Positions 47,134 to 55,557 of a DNA stretch of 64,000 nucleotides are shown here, piece after piece (positions within the stretch are counted from its first letter, which is position 1; each line of letters opens with the position of its first letter). A program made the translations under genes and the position numbers. The notes below the pieces were generated by a model that made no database searches, was not told the DNA's origin, and saw nothing but the letters and a program-made list of their open reading frames with translations. The stretch is from Tumebacillus sp. BK434 (GTDB lineage Bacteria > Bacillota > Bacilli > Tumebacillales > Tumebacillaceae), in contig NZ_SLXS01000001.1 of assembly GCF_004340785.1 (NCBI RefSeq), positions 1 through 64,000 of the forward strand, in the 5' to 3' direction.

Positions 47134-48300
47134 ATGTCTCGAACGATCGCATTGCTCGGCTCGACCGGGTCGATTGGCACGATGACGCTTGACGTTGTGC
47201 AGAACCACCCGGAAGAGTTTCGCGTCGCAACTTTGGCAGCAGGTCGCAACATCGACCTGCTGCTCTTGCAAATCGAACAGTTTCGTCCGGAGATCGTCTC
47301 CGTTGCTGATGAAGCAGGGCGGGACGCCGTGCGCGCCCGCTTTGGCTCGCAGGTCGAAGTGCTGACCGGCATCGAAGGGCTGATCGCCTGCGCCACCCAT
47401 CCTGATGTCGATGTGGTGGTAACGGCGGTCGTCGGCTCCGTCGGCCTTGTGCCCACGATGAAGGCGCTGGAAGCGGGCAAGGACATCGCGCTCGCCAACA
47501 AAGAGACGCTGGTCGCCGCCGGCCACTTGGTGACGGATCTGGCTCGTGCCAATGGCTGTGCCATCCTCCCGGTGGACAGTGAACATTCGGCGATCTACCA
47601 ATGCCTGCACCAAGAGCGTCCCGTCGACGTCGAGCGTCTCATTTTGACGGCGTCGGGCGGCTCTTTCCGTGACAAGACGCGCGCAGAGATGAAAACGGCC
47701 ACCGTCTCCGGGGCCTTGAACCATCCGAACTGGTCGATGGGGGCGAAGATTACGGTCGACTCCGCGACGCTGATGAATAAAGGCTTGGAAGTGATCGAAG
47801 CGCACTGGCTGTTCGGAATGCCGTATGACCGCATCGATGTGGTCGTGCATCCGGAAAGCATCATCCATTCCCTGGTCGAATTTGTGGACGGGTCGGTGCT
47901 GGCTCAGCTTGGCTCTCCCGACATGCGCATCCCGATTCAATATGCGCTGACCTATCCGCATCGCTTGGCAGCGCCGTTCAAGCGGCTCAACTTGTTGGAA
48001 GTCGCGCAGCTGCATTTTCGCGCGCCTGACTTTGACCGCTTCCCGCTCTTGCGCATGTGTTTTGAAGCCGGGCGGGCCGGCGGTTCGATGCCGACGGTGC
48101 TCAACGCGGCGAACGAGGTGGCCAATGAACTGTTCCGCCAAGAGAAGATCGGGTTCCTCGACATTGAACGGACGGTGGAGCGCGTGATGGACCGTCATCA
48201 GCTCCTGAGCCACCCGAGCCTCGAAGAGGTGATGGCAGCCGACGCATGGGCCCGCCAGCAAGCGCTGGAGGTCGTGCGCAAACTGGATATGGAAGCATGA
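47134..48300 (+). CDS. dxr: 1-deoxy-D-xylulose 5-phosphate reductoisomerase
   Basis: NADPH- and metal-dependent second step of the MEP isoprenoid pathway. The 388-aa protein has the NADPH loop LGSTGSIGTMTLD at the N-terminus, LANKETLVAAG near 117, metal ligands in PVDSEHSAIYQC near 147, ILTASGGSF near 170, and NHPNWSMGAKITVDSATLMN. With ispG downstream it shows that the organism uses the MEP route. Overlaps the next gene by 4 bp. Confidence 0.98.
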   Translation: MSRTIALLGSTGSIGTMTLDVVQNHPEEFRVATLAAGRNIDLLLLQIEQFRPEIVSVADEAGRDAVRARFGSQVEVLTGIEGLIACATHPDVDVVVTAVVGSVGLVPTMKALEAGKDIALANKETLVAAGHLVTDLARANGCAILPVDSEHSAIYQCLHQERPVDVERLILTASGGSFRDKTRAEMKTATVSGALNHPNWSMGAKITVDSATLMNKGLEVIEAHWLFGMPYDRIDVVVHPESIIHSLVEFVDGSVLAQLGSPDMRIPIQYALTYPHRLAAPFKRLNLLEVAQLHFRAPDFDRFPLLRMCFEAGRAGGSMPTVLNAANEVANELFRQEKIGFLDIERTVERVMDRHQLLSHPSLEEVMAADAWARQQALEVVRKLDMEA

Positions 48301-48869
48301 CCGAGCGGCAGGCGCTCGATGCGGTTTTGGCCCATCTCTGTGCCGCGTTGGCAAGTGAAGAGATCATCTGGGGAGTAGGCGGTTCGCGCCTGCTCCTTGC
48401 GCATGGAATCCCCTGTGCTCCGCGCGATCTCGATCTGCTGGTCACAAGCGATTCTGCCGCCCGTGCGCTTGCCGTCTTGAAGCGGCTGGGCACAGGCGGG
48501 CCAGGGCTGCCCAAGGCGCCGTTTGCTTCGCGCACGTTTGCGCAGTTCACCGTCGATGGCATCGAGATCGACTTGATTGCCGGCTATCGGATCGAGCATG
48601 CAGCGGGCATGTACGAACAGCAGTTCTCCGCCGCTTCGATCACTGGCAGCATGGCGCTCGACGGGGTACTCGTCCCGCTCACGGCGCTGGAAGACTGGTA
48701 TGTGACCTACCTGCTCTACCCGGCAAAAGCGCAAAAAGCGGAGCAGATCGAAGCATATCTTACAAAAAATGGCGTATCGCGGCCAGATCTGCTCAGACAG
48801 GCCTTGCAAGGGGAATTGCCGGATCAGGTGCGTGTACGAATCGAACGGTTGCTGGTACAATTGTCTTAG
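48297..48869 (+). CDS. nucleotidyltransferase-fold protein in the rseP position
   Basis: A 190-aa protein with the polymerase-beta-type nucleotidyltransferase pattern: GGS at residues 28-30 ([13 protein letters not shown]), paired aspartates in RDLDLLV at 44 and 46, and a third acidic residue in IEIDLIAG at 92. These are the metal and NTP ligands of minimal NTases, as in the AbiEii/DUF1814-like group. The substrate is not predictable. The ATG overlaps the dxr stop (ATGA). In Bacillus the site-2 protease gene rasP/rseP follows dxr; none is present here. Confidence 0.75.
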   Translation: MTERQALDAVLAHLCAALASEEIIWGVGGSRLLLAHGIPCAPRDLDLLVTSDSAARALAVLKRLGTGGPGLPKAPFASRTFAQFTVDGIEIDLIAGYRIEHAAGMYEQQFSAASITGSMALDGVLVPLTALEDWYVTYLLYPAKAQKAEQIEAYLTKNGVSRPDLLRQALQGELPDQVRVRIERLLVQLS

Positions 48870-48913
48870 GATCTCTCGCAGGCACCAAGACATTGAAATG
48901 GGAGAGTGGAAGA

Positions 48914-50002
48914 ATGTTGATTCATCGTTCCAAGACGCGGCCGGTTCAGGTCGGCGATATCACGATCGGCGGCTCGGACTCCGTTGTCCTGCAGTCGATG
49001 ACCATGACCAAGACGGCCGACGTAAAGGCGACCGTGGAACAGATCAAGCGCCTCGAAGATGCAGGCTGCCAGATCGTTCGTGTCACTGTCAACAACATGG
49101 AAGCGGCAGAAGCGATCAAAGAGATCAAACGTCAGATCTCGATTCCGCTGGTCGCTGACATTCACTTTGACTATAAGCTCGCTGTCAAAGCGGTGGAAAA
49201 CGGGATTGACAAAGTACGGATCAACCCGGGCAATATCGGCAAGCGCGAGAAGGTGGAAGAGGTTGTCAAAGCGTGCAAAGAGCGCGGCGTGCCCATCCGC
49301 ATCGGCGTGAACGCCGGATCGCTGGAGAAGCACATTTTGGACAAATACGGCTACCCGACCGCACAAGGAATGCTGGAGAGCGCGGAGCTGCATGTCGGCA
49401 TCTTGGAAGACCTCGGCTTTGAAGACATCATCATCTCGATGAAGGCGTCCGACGTGCCGCTGGCGATCGAAGCTTACACGCTGGCTGCCCAGCGTTTTGA
49501 CTATCCGCTGCACCTTGGCATCACCGAGGCCGGCACGATCTTTTCCGGCACGGTGAAGAGTGCGGCTGGCCTTGGCGCGCTGCTGGCGAAAGGCATCGGG
49601 TCGACGATGCGCGTCTCCTTGTCGGCCGATCCGGTCGAAGAGATCAAAGTCGGCCGCGAACTGCTCAAGTCGTTTGGTCTGGCATCGAACGCGGTCACGC
49701 TGATCTCCTGCCCGACCTGCGGTCGGATTGAGATCGATCTGATCTCGATCGCCAACGAGATCGAAGCGTACGTCTCGACGATCAAAGCTCCGATCAAAGT
49801 TGCTGTGCTCGGTTGTGCTGTCAACGGCCCGGGTGAAGCGCGTGAGGCGGACATCGGCATCGCAGGCTCCCGCGGCGAAGGACTGCTGTTCCGCCACGGT
49901 GAAATCGTGCGCAAGATTCCAGAAGCGACGATGGTCGAAGAATTGAAGAAGGAAATCGACGCGCTGGCGAAGCAATACGAATTGACCGGATCGCTTACGT
50001 AA
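48914..50002 (+). CDS. ispG: 4-hydroxy-3-methylbut-2-enyl diphosphate synthase (flavodoxin)
   Basis: Iron-sulfur enzyme of the MEP pathway converting MEcPP to HMBPP. The 362-aa, two-domain bacterial form has the N-terminal TIM-barrel part ([37 protein letters not shown]) and the C-terminal [4Fe-4S] part with cysteines in [12 protein letters not shown] and [14 protein letters not shown]. The ATG at 48914 follows GGGAGAGTGG. Its place near dxr and uppS groups isoprenoid genes together. Confidence 0.98.
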   Translation: MLIHRSKTRPVQVGDITIGGSDSVVLQSMTMTKTADVKATVEQIKRLEDAGCQIVRVTVNNMEAAEAIKEIKRQISIPLVADIHFDYKLAVKAVENGIDKVRINPGNIGKREKVEEVVKACKERGVPIRIGVNAGSLEKHILDKYGYPTAQGMLESAELHVGILEDLGFEDIIISMKASDVPLAIEAYTLAAQRFDYPLHLGITEAGTIFSGTVKSAAGLGALLAKGIGSTMRVSLSADPVEEIKVGRELLKSFGLASNAVTLISCPTCGRIEIDLISIANEIEAYVSTIKAPIKVAVLGCAVNGPGEAREADIGIAGSRGEGLLFRHGEIVRKIPEATMVEELKKEIDALAKQYELTGSLT

Positions 50003-50017
50003 ACAGTAAACGAACGA

Positions 50018-50053
50018 AAAGCGCACAGACATTCACTGTCTGTGCGCTTTTTT
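50018..50053. terminator. bidirectional terminator between ispG and GDPD gene
   Basis: A 14-bp perfect stem AAAGCGCACAGACA / TGTCTGTGCGCTTT around TTCAC, with TTTT on the + side and an A/T run on the other. The convergent genes end on either side; the GDPD stop codon abuts it. Confidence 0.9.
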
Positions 50054-50885
50054 ATCTGGTAAAGGTATCGGTGATCACGGCGTCAACGCCTGCCGCAGCC
50101 AGCACCTGAATGTCTTCCGGGGACTGTGCGGTCCAAGGGATGATCTTCATGCCCAGTTCATGCACCTGCTCGACGAGCGACGGGGTGACAAGTTTGAGAT
50201 TCGGATGAATCGAATCGGCAAAGGCGGCGTAGCGGCGCAACTGCGCTTCATTCAGCTTGTCGCTGCGCTTGATCAGCACGCCGACCGGGACGTCAGGCGC
50301 GTGGAGGTGAAACTGCTGCAGGGAGCGGCTGTCGAACGAATGCACCACGACGTTGCTGTCGGCCGTATCGAGCTGATGCTGCCGCAGCAGCGCAGCCAGT
50401 TTTTCTTCGATGCCAGGGTAGCGGGAAGGAACTTTCAACTCCAGCAAGAGACCGGTCGATCTGCCGTAGCGGGTCAGCACTTCGTCGAGGGTGGGCACCT
50501 TCGTCCCGCGAAACGTCTGGTCAAATTTAACTCCGGCATCCAAGGCGCGAAGTTCGGCGAAGGTTAACTCTTTGACCGCACCTTTGCCGTTCGTTGTGCG
50601 ATCGACGGTGCTGTCATGCAGGACGACCAAGACGCCGTCCCGGCTCATCTGAACGTCTAATTCCAGCGACTCGGCCTGCAGGGCGACAGCAGCGTCAAAA
50701 GCAGGGATCGTGTTTTCCGGGGCCAGCATCGCGGCGCCGCGATGAGCGATCAGCGGGAGTTGGGCAGGAACCACAAGCTGGCCGGCATCGGGAATCGCCA
50801 GCGAGACGGCCGACGCCTCTGCGGTAAAAAGCGTCAGGAGAACTGTCACCAGCAGGGCCGGCAAGGTGGTAGTTAAACGTTTCAT
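50052..50885 (-). CDS. secreted glycerophosphodiester phosphodiesterase
   Basis: Hydrolyses glycerophosphodiesters to glycerol-3-phosphate and an alcohol outside the membrane. The 277-aa protein starts with a signal peptide (MKRLTTTLPALLVTVLLTLF, cleavage likely after AEASA). The GDPD domain has catalytic HR and metal E in IAHRGAAMLAPENTIPAF, LELDVQMSRDG, the second histidine in VLHDSTVDRTT and LLLELK. The ATG at 50885 has GAGGAG 8 nt upstream; a GTG at 50894 overlaps that site. It is one of only two leftward genes. Confidence 0.94.
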   Translation of the reverse strand: MKRLTTTLPALLVTVLLTLFTAEASAVSLAIPDAGQLVVPAQLPLIAHRGAAMLAPENTIPAFDAAVALQAESLELDVQMSRDGVLVVLHDSTVDRTTNGKGAVKELTFAELRALDAGVKFDQTFRGTKVPTLDEVLTRYGRSTGLLLELKVPSRYPGIEEKLAALLRQHQLDTADSNVVVHSFDSRSLQQFHLHAPDVPVGVLIKRSDKLNEAQLRRYAAFADSIHPNLKLVTPSLVEQVHELGMKIIPWTAQSPEDIQVLAAAGVDAVITDTFTR

Positions 50886-50915
50886 GCATCCCACTCCTCA
50901 TTAAGTCCTCTTTCT

Positions 50916-50944
50916 ACTTTATTCGATTTGTCGTATTTTGTCTA
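50916..50944 (-). promoter_or_regulatory. candidate sigma-A promoter for the GDPD gene
   Basis: Read on the - strand: TAGACA (50944-50939), 17 bp, TAAAGT (50921-50916), about 30 bp upstream of the GDPD start. Matches are 5 of 6 and 4 of 6. No repeated Pho-box-like sequence is apparent. Confidence 0.5.
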
Positions 50945-51012
50945 TTCTGATTATTTAGAAAATATTTTAGGTTTGGATCTAAATATATAAAACAGAAGGA
51001 GGTGTCTTTGAA

Positions 51013-51120
51013 ATGATTGAAGTGAAATTAAAATCGTTCTCAAGCTCGAGCATGCAAAGGGGTTGGGTCTATAGACTCGCAAGGAGGGCGGAGGAAAGTA
51101 AAGAAAATGAGCCTTGTTGA
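51013..51120 (+). CDS. possible 35-codon small protein
   Basis: ATG at 51013 is preceded at ideal spacing by AGAAGGAGGTG, among the best Shine-Dalgarno sequences in the window, and opens a 35-aa frame starting MIEVKLKSFSSSSMQRGW and ending in EPC. The peptide is basic with a charged tail and no membrane helix. No family is recognised and no convincing promoter is visible upstream. It may be a real microprotein, a leader peptide or the remnant of a longer gene. The surrounding DNA is AT-rich. Confidence 0.35.
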   Translation: MIEVKLKSFSSSSMQRGWVYRLARRAEESKENEPC

Positions 51121-51143
51121 AGTGCTATAGAAAATTGGCGACC

Positions 51144-51157
51144 CCCTAGATCTAGGG
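51144..51157. promoter_or_regulatory. perfect 14-bp palindrome
   Basis: CCCTAGATCTAGGG is fully self-complementary with no loop, so it is more likely a protein-binding dyad than an RNA hairpin. It lies 24 bp after the small frame and about 360 bp before the permease gene. Confidence 0.3.
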
Positions 51158-51328
51158 CTTTGCATCTAAATTAGAGTAGTTCCTTCTTCCTGTTTTATTC
51201 GAATCTTGCTAGTACTAAAGGGTTTCCTGTAAAAATGCGGTACTCTATATATAGGGGGTATTAATGAGTGCTCATAATGTCTTTTTTTAAGGCAATTGAG
51301 AAATTTCCGGGCAAACTCACATCAAGTG

Positions 51329-51357
51329 GTTACAAAACATGCGCGTTAATGTATAAT
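51329..51357 (+). promoter_or_regulatory. candidate sigma-A promoter for the permease gene
   Basis: GTTACA (51329-51334), 17 bp, perfect TATAAT (51352-51357). It leaves a leader of about 155 nt before the permease ATG. Confidence 0.6.
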
Positions 51358-51384
51358 GAACAAAAAATAATAATTCAATCCAAG

Positions 51385-51483
51385 GGAATATTCGATCACA
51401 TGTAAATTTAGAAGATTAAGATTTTAAAGAATATTCCGAAATAGCGGTAGGGACTTGTTTATTTCCATTGTGGGGGAATATCC
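51385..51483 (+). promoter_or_regulatory. three GGAATATTCC-like sites in the permease leader
   Basis: GGAATATTC (51385-51393), GAATATTCC (51429-51437) and GGAATATCC (51475-51483) are variants of one 10-bp palindrome, starting 44 and 46 bp apart. Copies 1 and 2 are also perfect 9-bp complements and could form a long-range hairpin in RNA. Sites just downstream of the promoter suit a repressor that controls the permease-SDR pair. Confidence 0.4.
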
Positions 51484-51519
51484 AAAAATCCTTAGCGGAA
51501 ATGGAAGAGGTGTGTTGGC

Positions 51520-52893
51520 ATGGCACAGATGGAAATGCAAACTGGTTCAAGTTATGGCTACAAACAGGAGTTGAAAAGAACGCTGACATTCAAAGATCTG
51601 GTCATCTTCGGCTTGGTGACCATGCTGCCAATTGCGCCTGCGCAAGTCTATGGCCTGATCGCGCCGAGCAGCTTTGGGATGACACCGCTCGTCTATCTGG
51701 TAGGGATCATTGCGATGTTGTTTACAGCGCTTTCGTATAGCAAGATGAGCCGGGAATTTCCGTACGCCGGCTCCGTGTATTCCTTCGTACAGCGCGGGCT
51801 GAATCCGCACATCGGGTTTGTCACCGGCTGGCTGATCATCATCGACTACATCTTGGTGCCGGCGCTGCTGTATTCTTTCGCCGGGATCTGGATCTCCGGC
51901 GTGATTCCGTCCGTACCGGCGTTCGTCTGGGTGATCGTGTTTTTGATCATCAACACCTACATCAACGTCCGGGGCGTGTCTTTGGCAGCGAAGACGAACT
52001 TCATGTTTTTGATCGTCGAGCTGCTGACGGTGTTTTTGTTCCTCTGGTTTGCCATCAAATATGTGTTTATCGACGGCGGAGGTGCGGGTGGCTTCTCGGC
52101 AGCGCCGATCTATCAGGCGGACAAGGTCGATTTCAGCTTCTTGGCTACGGCCGCTTCGATCGCCGTGCTTGGCTTCCTCGGGTTTGACTCGATCTCGACC
52201 TTGTCGGAAGAGGTGAAGAACCCGAAAAAGACGGTCGGCAAGGCGACGGTCGCCGCTTTGGTGCTGATCGGCGCGCTGTTTATGGTTCAGGCTTACATGG
52301 CCGCATTGGTGCAGCCGAATGTGACCAATCTGGATCCGGACATGGCGTTTTTTGACATCACCCGCATCGTCGGCGGCGACTTCCTCTACTTTATGTGGAT
52401 CATGGTCGGCGTTGCGGCGGTCGGCATCGCCAACGCGCTGACTGTGCAGGCGGCGATCTCCCGCATTTTGTATTCGATGGGCCGTGATAAGCTGCTGCCG
52501 TTCTCCGGGTTCCTCGGCAAGATTCACCCGAAGTTCCATACGCCGGCCAACGCGACGTATTTTGTGGCGCTGCTGTCGGTGCTGATCGCGGCGCTGGCCG
52601 ATCTGGAGACGATCATCAAGTACATCAACTTCGGTGCGTTGACATCGTTTATGATCTTGCACATCACGGTGATCTATCATTTCTTCTTCCGCAAGAAGGT
52701 GCGCAGCGCTAAAGGGGTGGTCGGGTATCTGATCTTCCCGCTGATCGGGTTTGGCGTGCTGCTGTTTGTCTGGATGGGCTTTGACACGATGACATATGTC
52801 CTGGGCTTCTCGTGGATGGTGATCGGCGTGCTGGTCGGATTCTTCAAATCGAAAGGGTACAAAGAAGTGCCTCCTGCTTTGCAAGAGGTCTAA
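51520..52893 (+). CDS. APC-family permease, PuuP/PlaP-like
   Basis: A 457-aa integral membrane transporter with 12 predicted helices. Helix 1 carries the APC substrate-loop region (VIFGLVTMLPIAPAQVYGL), and later motifs LSYSKMSREFPYAGSVYSFV, ALNPHIGF-like RGLNPHIGFVTGW, and LGFLGFDSISTLSEEVKNP closely follow the putrescine importers PuuP/PlaP as I recall them. Amine or amino-acid import driven by an ion gradient is therefore inferred; the exact substrate is open. GAAGAGGTGTGTTGGC precedes the ATG. The SDR gene follows 14 bp later. Confidence 0.85.
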   Translation: MAQMEMQTGSSYGYKQELKRTLTFKDLVIFGLVTMLPIAPAQVYGLIAPSSFGMTPLVYLVGIIAMLFTALSYSKMSREFPYAGSVYSFVQRGLNPHIGFVTGWLIIIDYILVPALLYSFAGIWISGVIPSVPAFVWVIVFLIINTYINVRGVSLAAKTNFMFLIVELLTVFLFLWFAIKYVFIDGGGAGGFSAAPIYQADKVDFSFLATAASIAVLGFLGFDSISTLSEEVKNPKKTVGKATVAALVLIGALFMVQAYMAALVQPNVTNLDPDMAFFDITRIVGGDFLYFMWIMVGVAAVGIANALTVQAAISRILYSMGRDKLLPFSGFLGKIHPKFHTPANATYFVALLSVLIAALADLETIIKYINFGALTSFMILHITVIYHFFFRKKVRSAKGVVGYLIFPLIGFGVLLFVWMGFDTMTYVLGFSWMVIGVLVGFFKSKGYKEVPPALQEV

Positions 52894-52907
52894 GAGGAGG
52901 GGCAACG

Positions 52908-53666
52908 ATGAGACTGAACAACAAAATCGCAATCGTCACAGGAGCCGCACAAGGGATCGGCGCTGCGACAGCGCGCCGCTATGCACAGGAAGGCGCAAGC
53001 GTCGTGCTGACCGATGTGCTGGAAACCGGCGCTTTAGTGGCGCAGGAAATTCGCGACGGGGGCGGCAGGGCCGAGTTCTTTCGCGCCGACATCTCCAAAT
53101 CGGCAGAGGTGCAGCAGCTGATCGCCTTTGCGGTGGAGCGCTTTGGCGCATTGCACATCATCTGCAACGTCGCCGGGATCAACATTCCGGGCTCGGTGGT
53201 CGATCTGGACGAAGCGATCTGGGACCGCACGTTTGAAGTGAACGTCAAGTCGATGTTTCTGACCGCGAAATACGGCATCCCGGAAATCAAAAAGGCGGGC
53301 GGCGGCTCGATCATCAACACCGGATCGGCCAACTCCATGGTCGCTGAACCGCTCCTGTCCGCGTATGTCGCATCTAAAGGCGGCATCCTGATGCTGACCA
53401 AGCAGATGGCGCTCGACTTTGCCAAAGACAACATCCGCGTCAACTGCGTCTGCCCGGGCTGGGTGGACACGACGATCAACGACGCGCACCACGACCTGTT
53501 TGGCGGGCGCGGCGTGCTGGAAGCGATGATCGACGATGTGCAGCCGATCGGCCGGGTGATTCAACCCGAGGAGATCGCCGATGTCAATCTGTTCCTCGCT
53601 TCGGATGAATCGTCTTCGATGACGGGCAGCGCCATCGTCTGTGATGGTGGCATCACCGCGAAATAA
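52908..53666 (+). CDS. short-chain dehydrogenase/reductase
   Basis: Classical SDR oxidoreductase, 252 aa, cytosolic. It has the cofactor loop VTGAAQGIGAATA at residue 9, an acidic residue after beta-2 in VLTDVLE that favours NAD(H), NVAG in the NNAG position, the catalytic serine in INTGSANS and the YVASKGG catalytic pair near residue 152. The substrate cannot be predicted; cotranscription with the permease suggests a hydroxy compound linked to the imported solute. The ATG at 52908 follows AAGAGGAGGGGC. Confidence 0.9.
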   Translation: MRLNNKIAIVTGAAQGIGAATARRYAQEGASVVLTDVLETGALVAQEIRDGGGRAEFFRADISKSAEVQQLIAFAVERFGALHIICNVAGINIPGSVVDLDEAIWDRTFEVNVKSMFLTAKYGIPEIKKAGGGSIINTGSANSMVAEPLLSAYVASKGGILMLTKQMALDFAKDNIRVNCVCPGWVDTTINDAHHDLFGGRGVLEAMIDDVQPIGRVIQPEEIADVNLFLASDESSSMTGSAIVCDGGITAK

Positions 53667-53673
53667 TTCACAG

Positions 53674-53700
53674 TCCCCAGACTTTTGTCTGGGGATTTTT
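53674..53700 (+). terminator. terminator after SDR gene
   Basis: TCCCCAGAC-TTTT-GTCTGGGGA followed by TTTTT. Confidence 0.92.
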
Positions 53701-53782
53701 GAATGCCAGATTCGCTTTGTGTTTTGGTACGAAATACCTTACAATAAAGAATCATGTAATATAAGATTTGGAGGAACTCAAG

Positions 53783-55501
53783 ATGCGTCAGAACAAGATG
53801 ATCCTTCCCACGCTGCGGGAAGTGCCGAAAGAAGCGGAAATTACCAGCCACAGGCTGATGCTGCGCGCAGGTCTCATTCGCCAGCTCGCCTCGGGGATCT
53901 ATACATATCTGCCACTGGGCTATCGCGTCCTGAAAAAGGTGGAGCGCATCGTTCGCGAAGAGATGGAGCGCGCAGGCGCGCAGGAACTGCTGTTCTCCGC
54001 GCTTCAGCCGGCTGAGCTGTGGCATCAGACCGGCCGTTGGGACGATTACGGCCCGGAGCTCGTGCGCCTGAAAGACCGGCATGACCGCGACTTTGTCCTC
54101 GGTCCGACCCATGAGGAAGTCATCACCACGCTGGTGAAGCAGGAGATCTCCTCCTACAAGAAGCTCCCGGTCAACTTGTTCCAGATCCAGACCAAATACC
54201 GGGATGAGCGCCGCCCGCGCTTTGGCGTCATGCGTGCCCGCGAGTTCGTCATGAAAGACGCTTATTCGTTCCACACGTCCTGGGATGACCTCGATGTCAC
54301 CTACAAGACGATGTACACCGCCTACAGCAACATCTTCTCCCGTCTTGGCCTGTTCTTCCGTCCGGTCGAAGCCAATTCTGGCGCGATCGGCGGCGAAGGC
54401 GAGAACCATGAGTTCATGGCGATGGCTGCCGTCGGCGAAGACACGATCGCCGTCTGCTCGCACTGCGACTACGCAGCCAACCTCGAGAAGGCGGAAGCGG
54501 CCGACGTACCGGCTGCCGGCCTGGAGCCGACTGCAGACGCTCCGGCGTTTGCCAAGCTGCACACGCCGGGCACCAAGACGATCGAACAGCTGGTCGCGGC
54601 GCTTGGTCTCGAGGCATCCGTCTTCCTGAAGACTCTCGTCTATCTCGCAGACGGCGAGCCGGTGGTGGCGGTCGTGCGCGGCGACCACGATGTCAATGAA
54701 GCGAAACTGAAAGACCTCGTCGCGGCGACGACGCTGGAGCTGGCGAACGACACCACGATCCTGCGCACCCTGGGCGCTCCGGTCGGCTTTATCGGTCCGG
54801 TCGGCCTGAAAGGCGTCAAGATCATCGTCGACAAGTCGGCTGCCAAGGTCGCAAGCGGTGTGACCGGCGCGAACGAAGCGGACTACCACCTGCAAAACGT
54901 CGTCGTCGGCCGCGATTTCACGCCGGACACTGTAGCAGACATCCGCAACGTGGTCGAAGGCGACAAGTGCCCGAATTGCGGCGACGGTACGCTGGAATTC
55001 CATCGCGGCATCGAGTGCGGTCACATCTTCAAGCTGGGGACGAAATACTCCTCGAAGATCGGCGCTACCTATCTCGATGAGAACCAGAAGTCCCAAGACA
55101 TCATCATGGGCTGCTACGGCATCGGGATCTCGCGCTGCCTCGCTGCGATCATTGAGCAGAACAACGACGAAGGCGGCATCATCTGGCCGGTCTCCGTCGC
55201 GCCGTATCATGTGCATGTGATCCCGGTCAACGTCAAGGACGAAGAGCAGACTGCGATCGCGGAAAACCTCTACCGCCGCCTGCAGGCGCAAGGCGTCGAC
55301 GTGCTGATCGACGACCGCGACGAGCGTCCGGGCGTGAAGTTCAAGGACTCCGACCTGATCGGCATCCCGCTGCGCGTCACCGTCGGCAAGCGCGCGGGCG
55401 AAGGCATCGTCGAGTTTAAAGTGCGCAAGACCGGCGAGACGACCGAAGTGTCGATCGAGCAGGCGTACGAAGAGATCATGGGCATGGTGCTTGGCCAGTA
55501 A
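53783..55501 (+). CDS. proS: prolyl-tRNA synthetase (bacterial type)
   Basis: Class II synthetase that charges tRNA-Pro. The 572-aa protein has motif 1 region ([19 protein letters not shown]), motif 2 ([20 protein letters not shown]), an editing insertion domain at about residues 225-410 that clears misacylated alanine, motif 3 ([17 protein letters not shown]) and an anticodon-binding C-terminus. The ATG at 53783 follows TTGGAGGAACTC; a TTG at 53768 overlaps that site. Its position before polC is the Firmicutes norm. Confidence 0.98.
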   Translation: MRQNKMILPTLREVPKEAEITSHRLMLRAGLIRQLASGIYTYLPLGYRVLKKVERIVREEMERAGAQELLFSALQPAELWHQTGRWDDYGPELVRLKDRHDRDFVLGPTHEEVITTLVKQEISSYKKLPVNLFQIQTKYRDERRPRFGVMRAREFVMKDAYSFHTSWDDLDVTYKTMYTAYSNIFSRLGLFFRPVEANSGAIGGEGENHEFMAMAAVGEDTIAVCSHCDYAANLEKAEAADVPAAGLEPTADAPAFAKLHTPGTKTIEQLVAALGLEASVFLKTLVYLADGEPVVAVVRGDHDVNEAKLKDLVAATTLELANDTTILRTLGAPVGFIGPVGLKGVKIIVDKSAAKVASGVTGANEADYHLQNVVVGRDFTPDTVADIRNVVEGDKCPNCGDGTLEFHRGIECGHIFKLGTKYSSKIGATYLDENQKSQDIIMGCYGIGISRCLAAIIEQNNDEGGIIWPVSVAPYHVHVIPVNVKDEEQTAIAENLYRRLQAQGVDVLIDDRDERPGVKFKDSDLIGIPLRVTVGKRAGEGIVEFKVRKTGETTEVSIEQAYEEIMGMVLGQ

Positions 55502-55557
55502 TCGCCTCACCGCCCGGCACGAGGGAACAAGGGAGAGGAGACAGGGTGCTCTTTTGA

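Larger units (their letters stand above)
50945..51519. other. AT-rich intergenic stretch
   Basis: Roughly 570 bases, much more AT-rich than the genes around it, between the divergent GDPD and permease genes. It holds a short possible gene (51013-51120), two perfect palindromes (GTCTATAGAC at 51067-51076 and CCCTAGATCTAGGG at 51144-51157), a probable sigma-A promoter (51329-51357) and three GGAATATTCC-like sites (51385-51483). I see no known riboswitch, tRNA or mobile-element end in it. Confidence 0.6.

Noticed and set aside
50160-50567. Rightward open frame inside the GDPD gene
   Set aside because: The leftward frame has a signal peptide, all GDPD catalytic motifs and a good ribosome site; the rightward one has none.
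51300-51335. Possible c-di-GMP riboswitch because of GGGCAAAC-like text (gggcaaactcac) upstream of the permease
   Set aside because: The rest of the GEMM aptamer (CGCAAAGCC block, tetraloop receptor and second conserved stem) is absent, and the element lies upstream of the best promoter.
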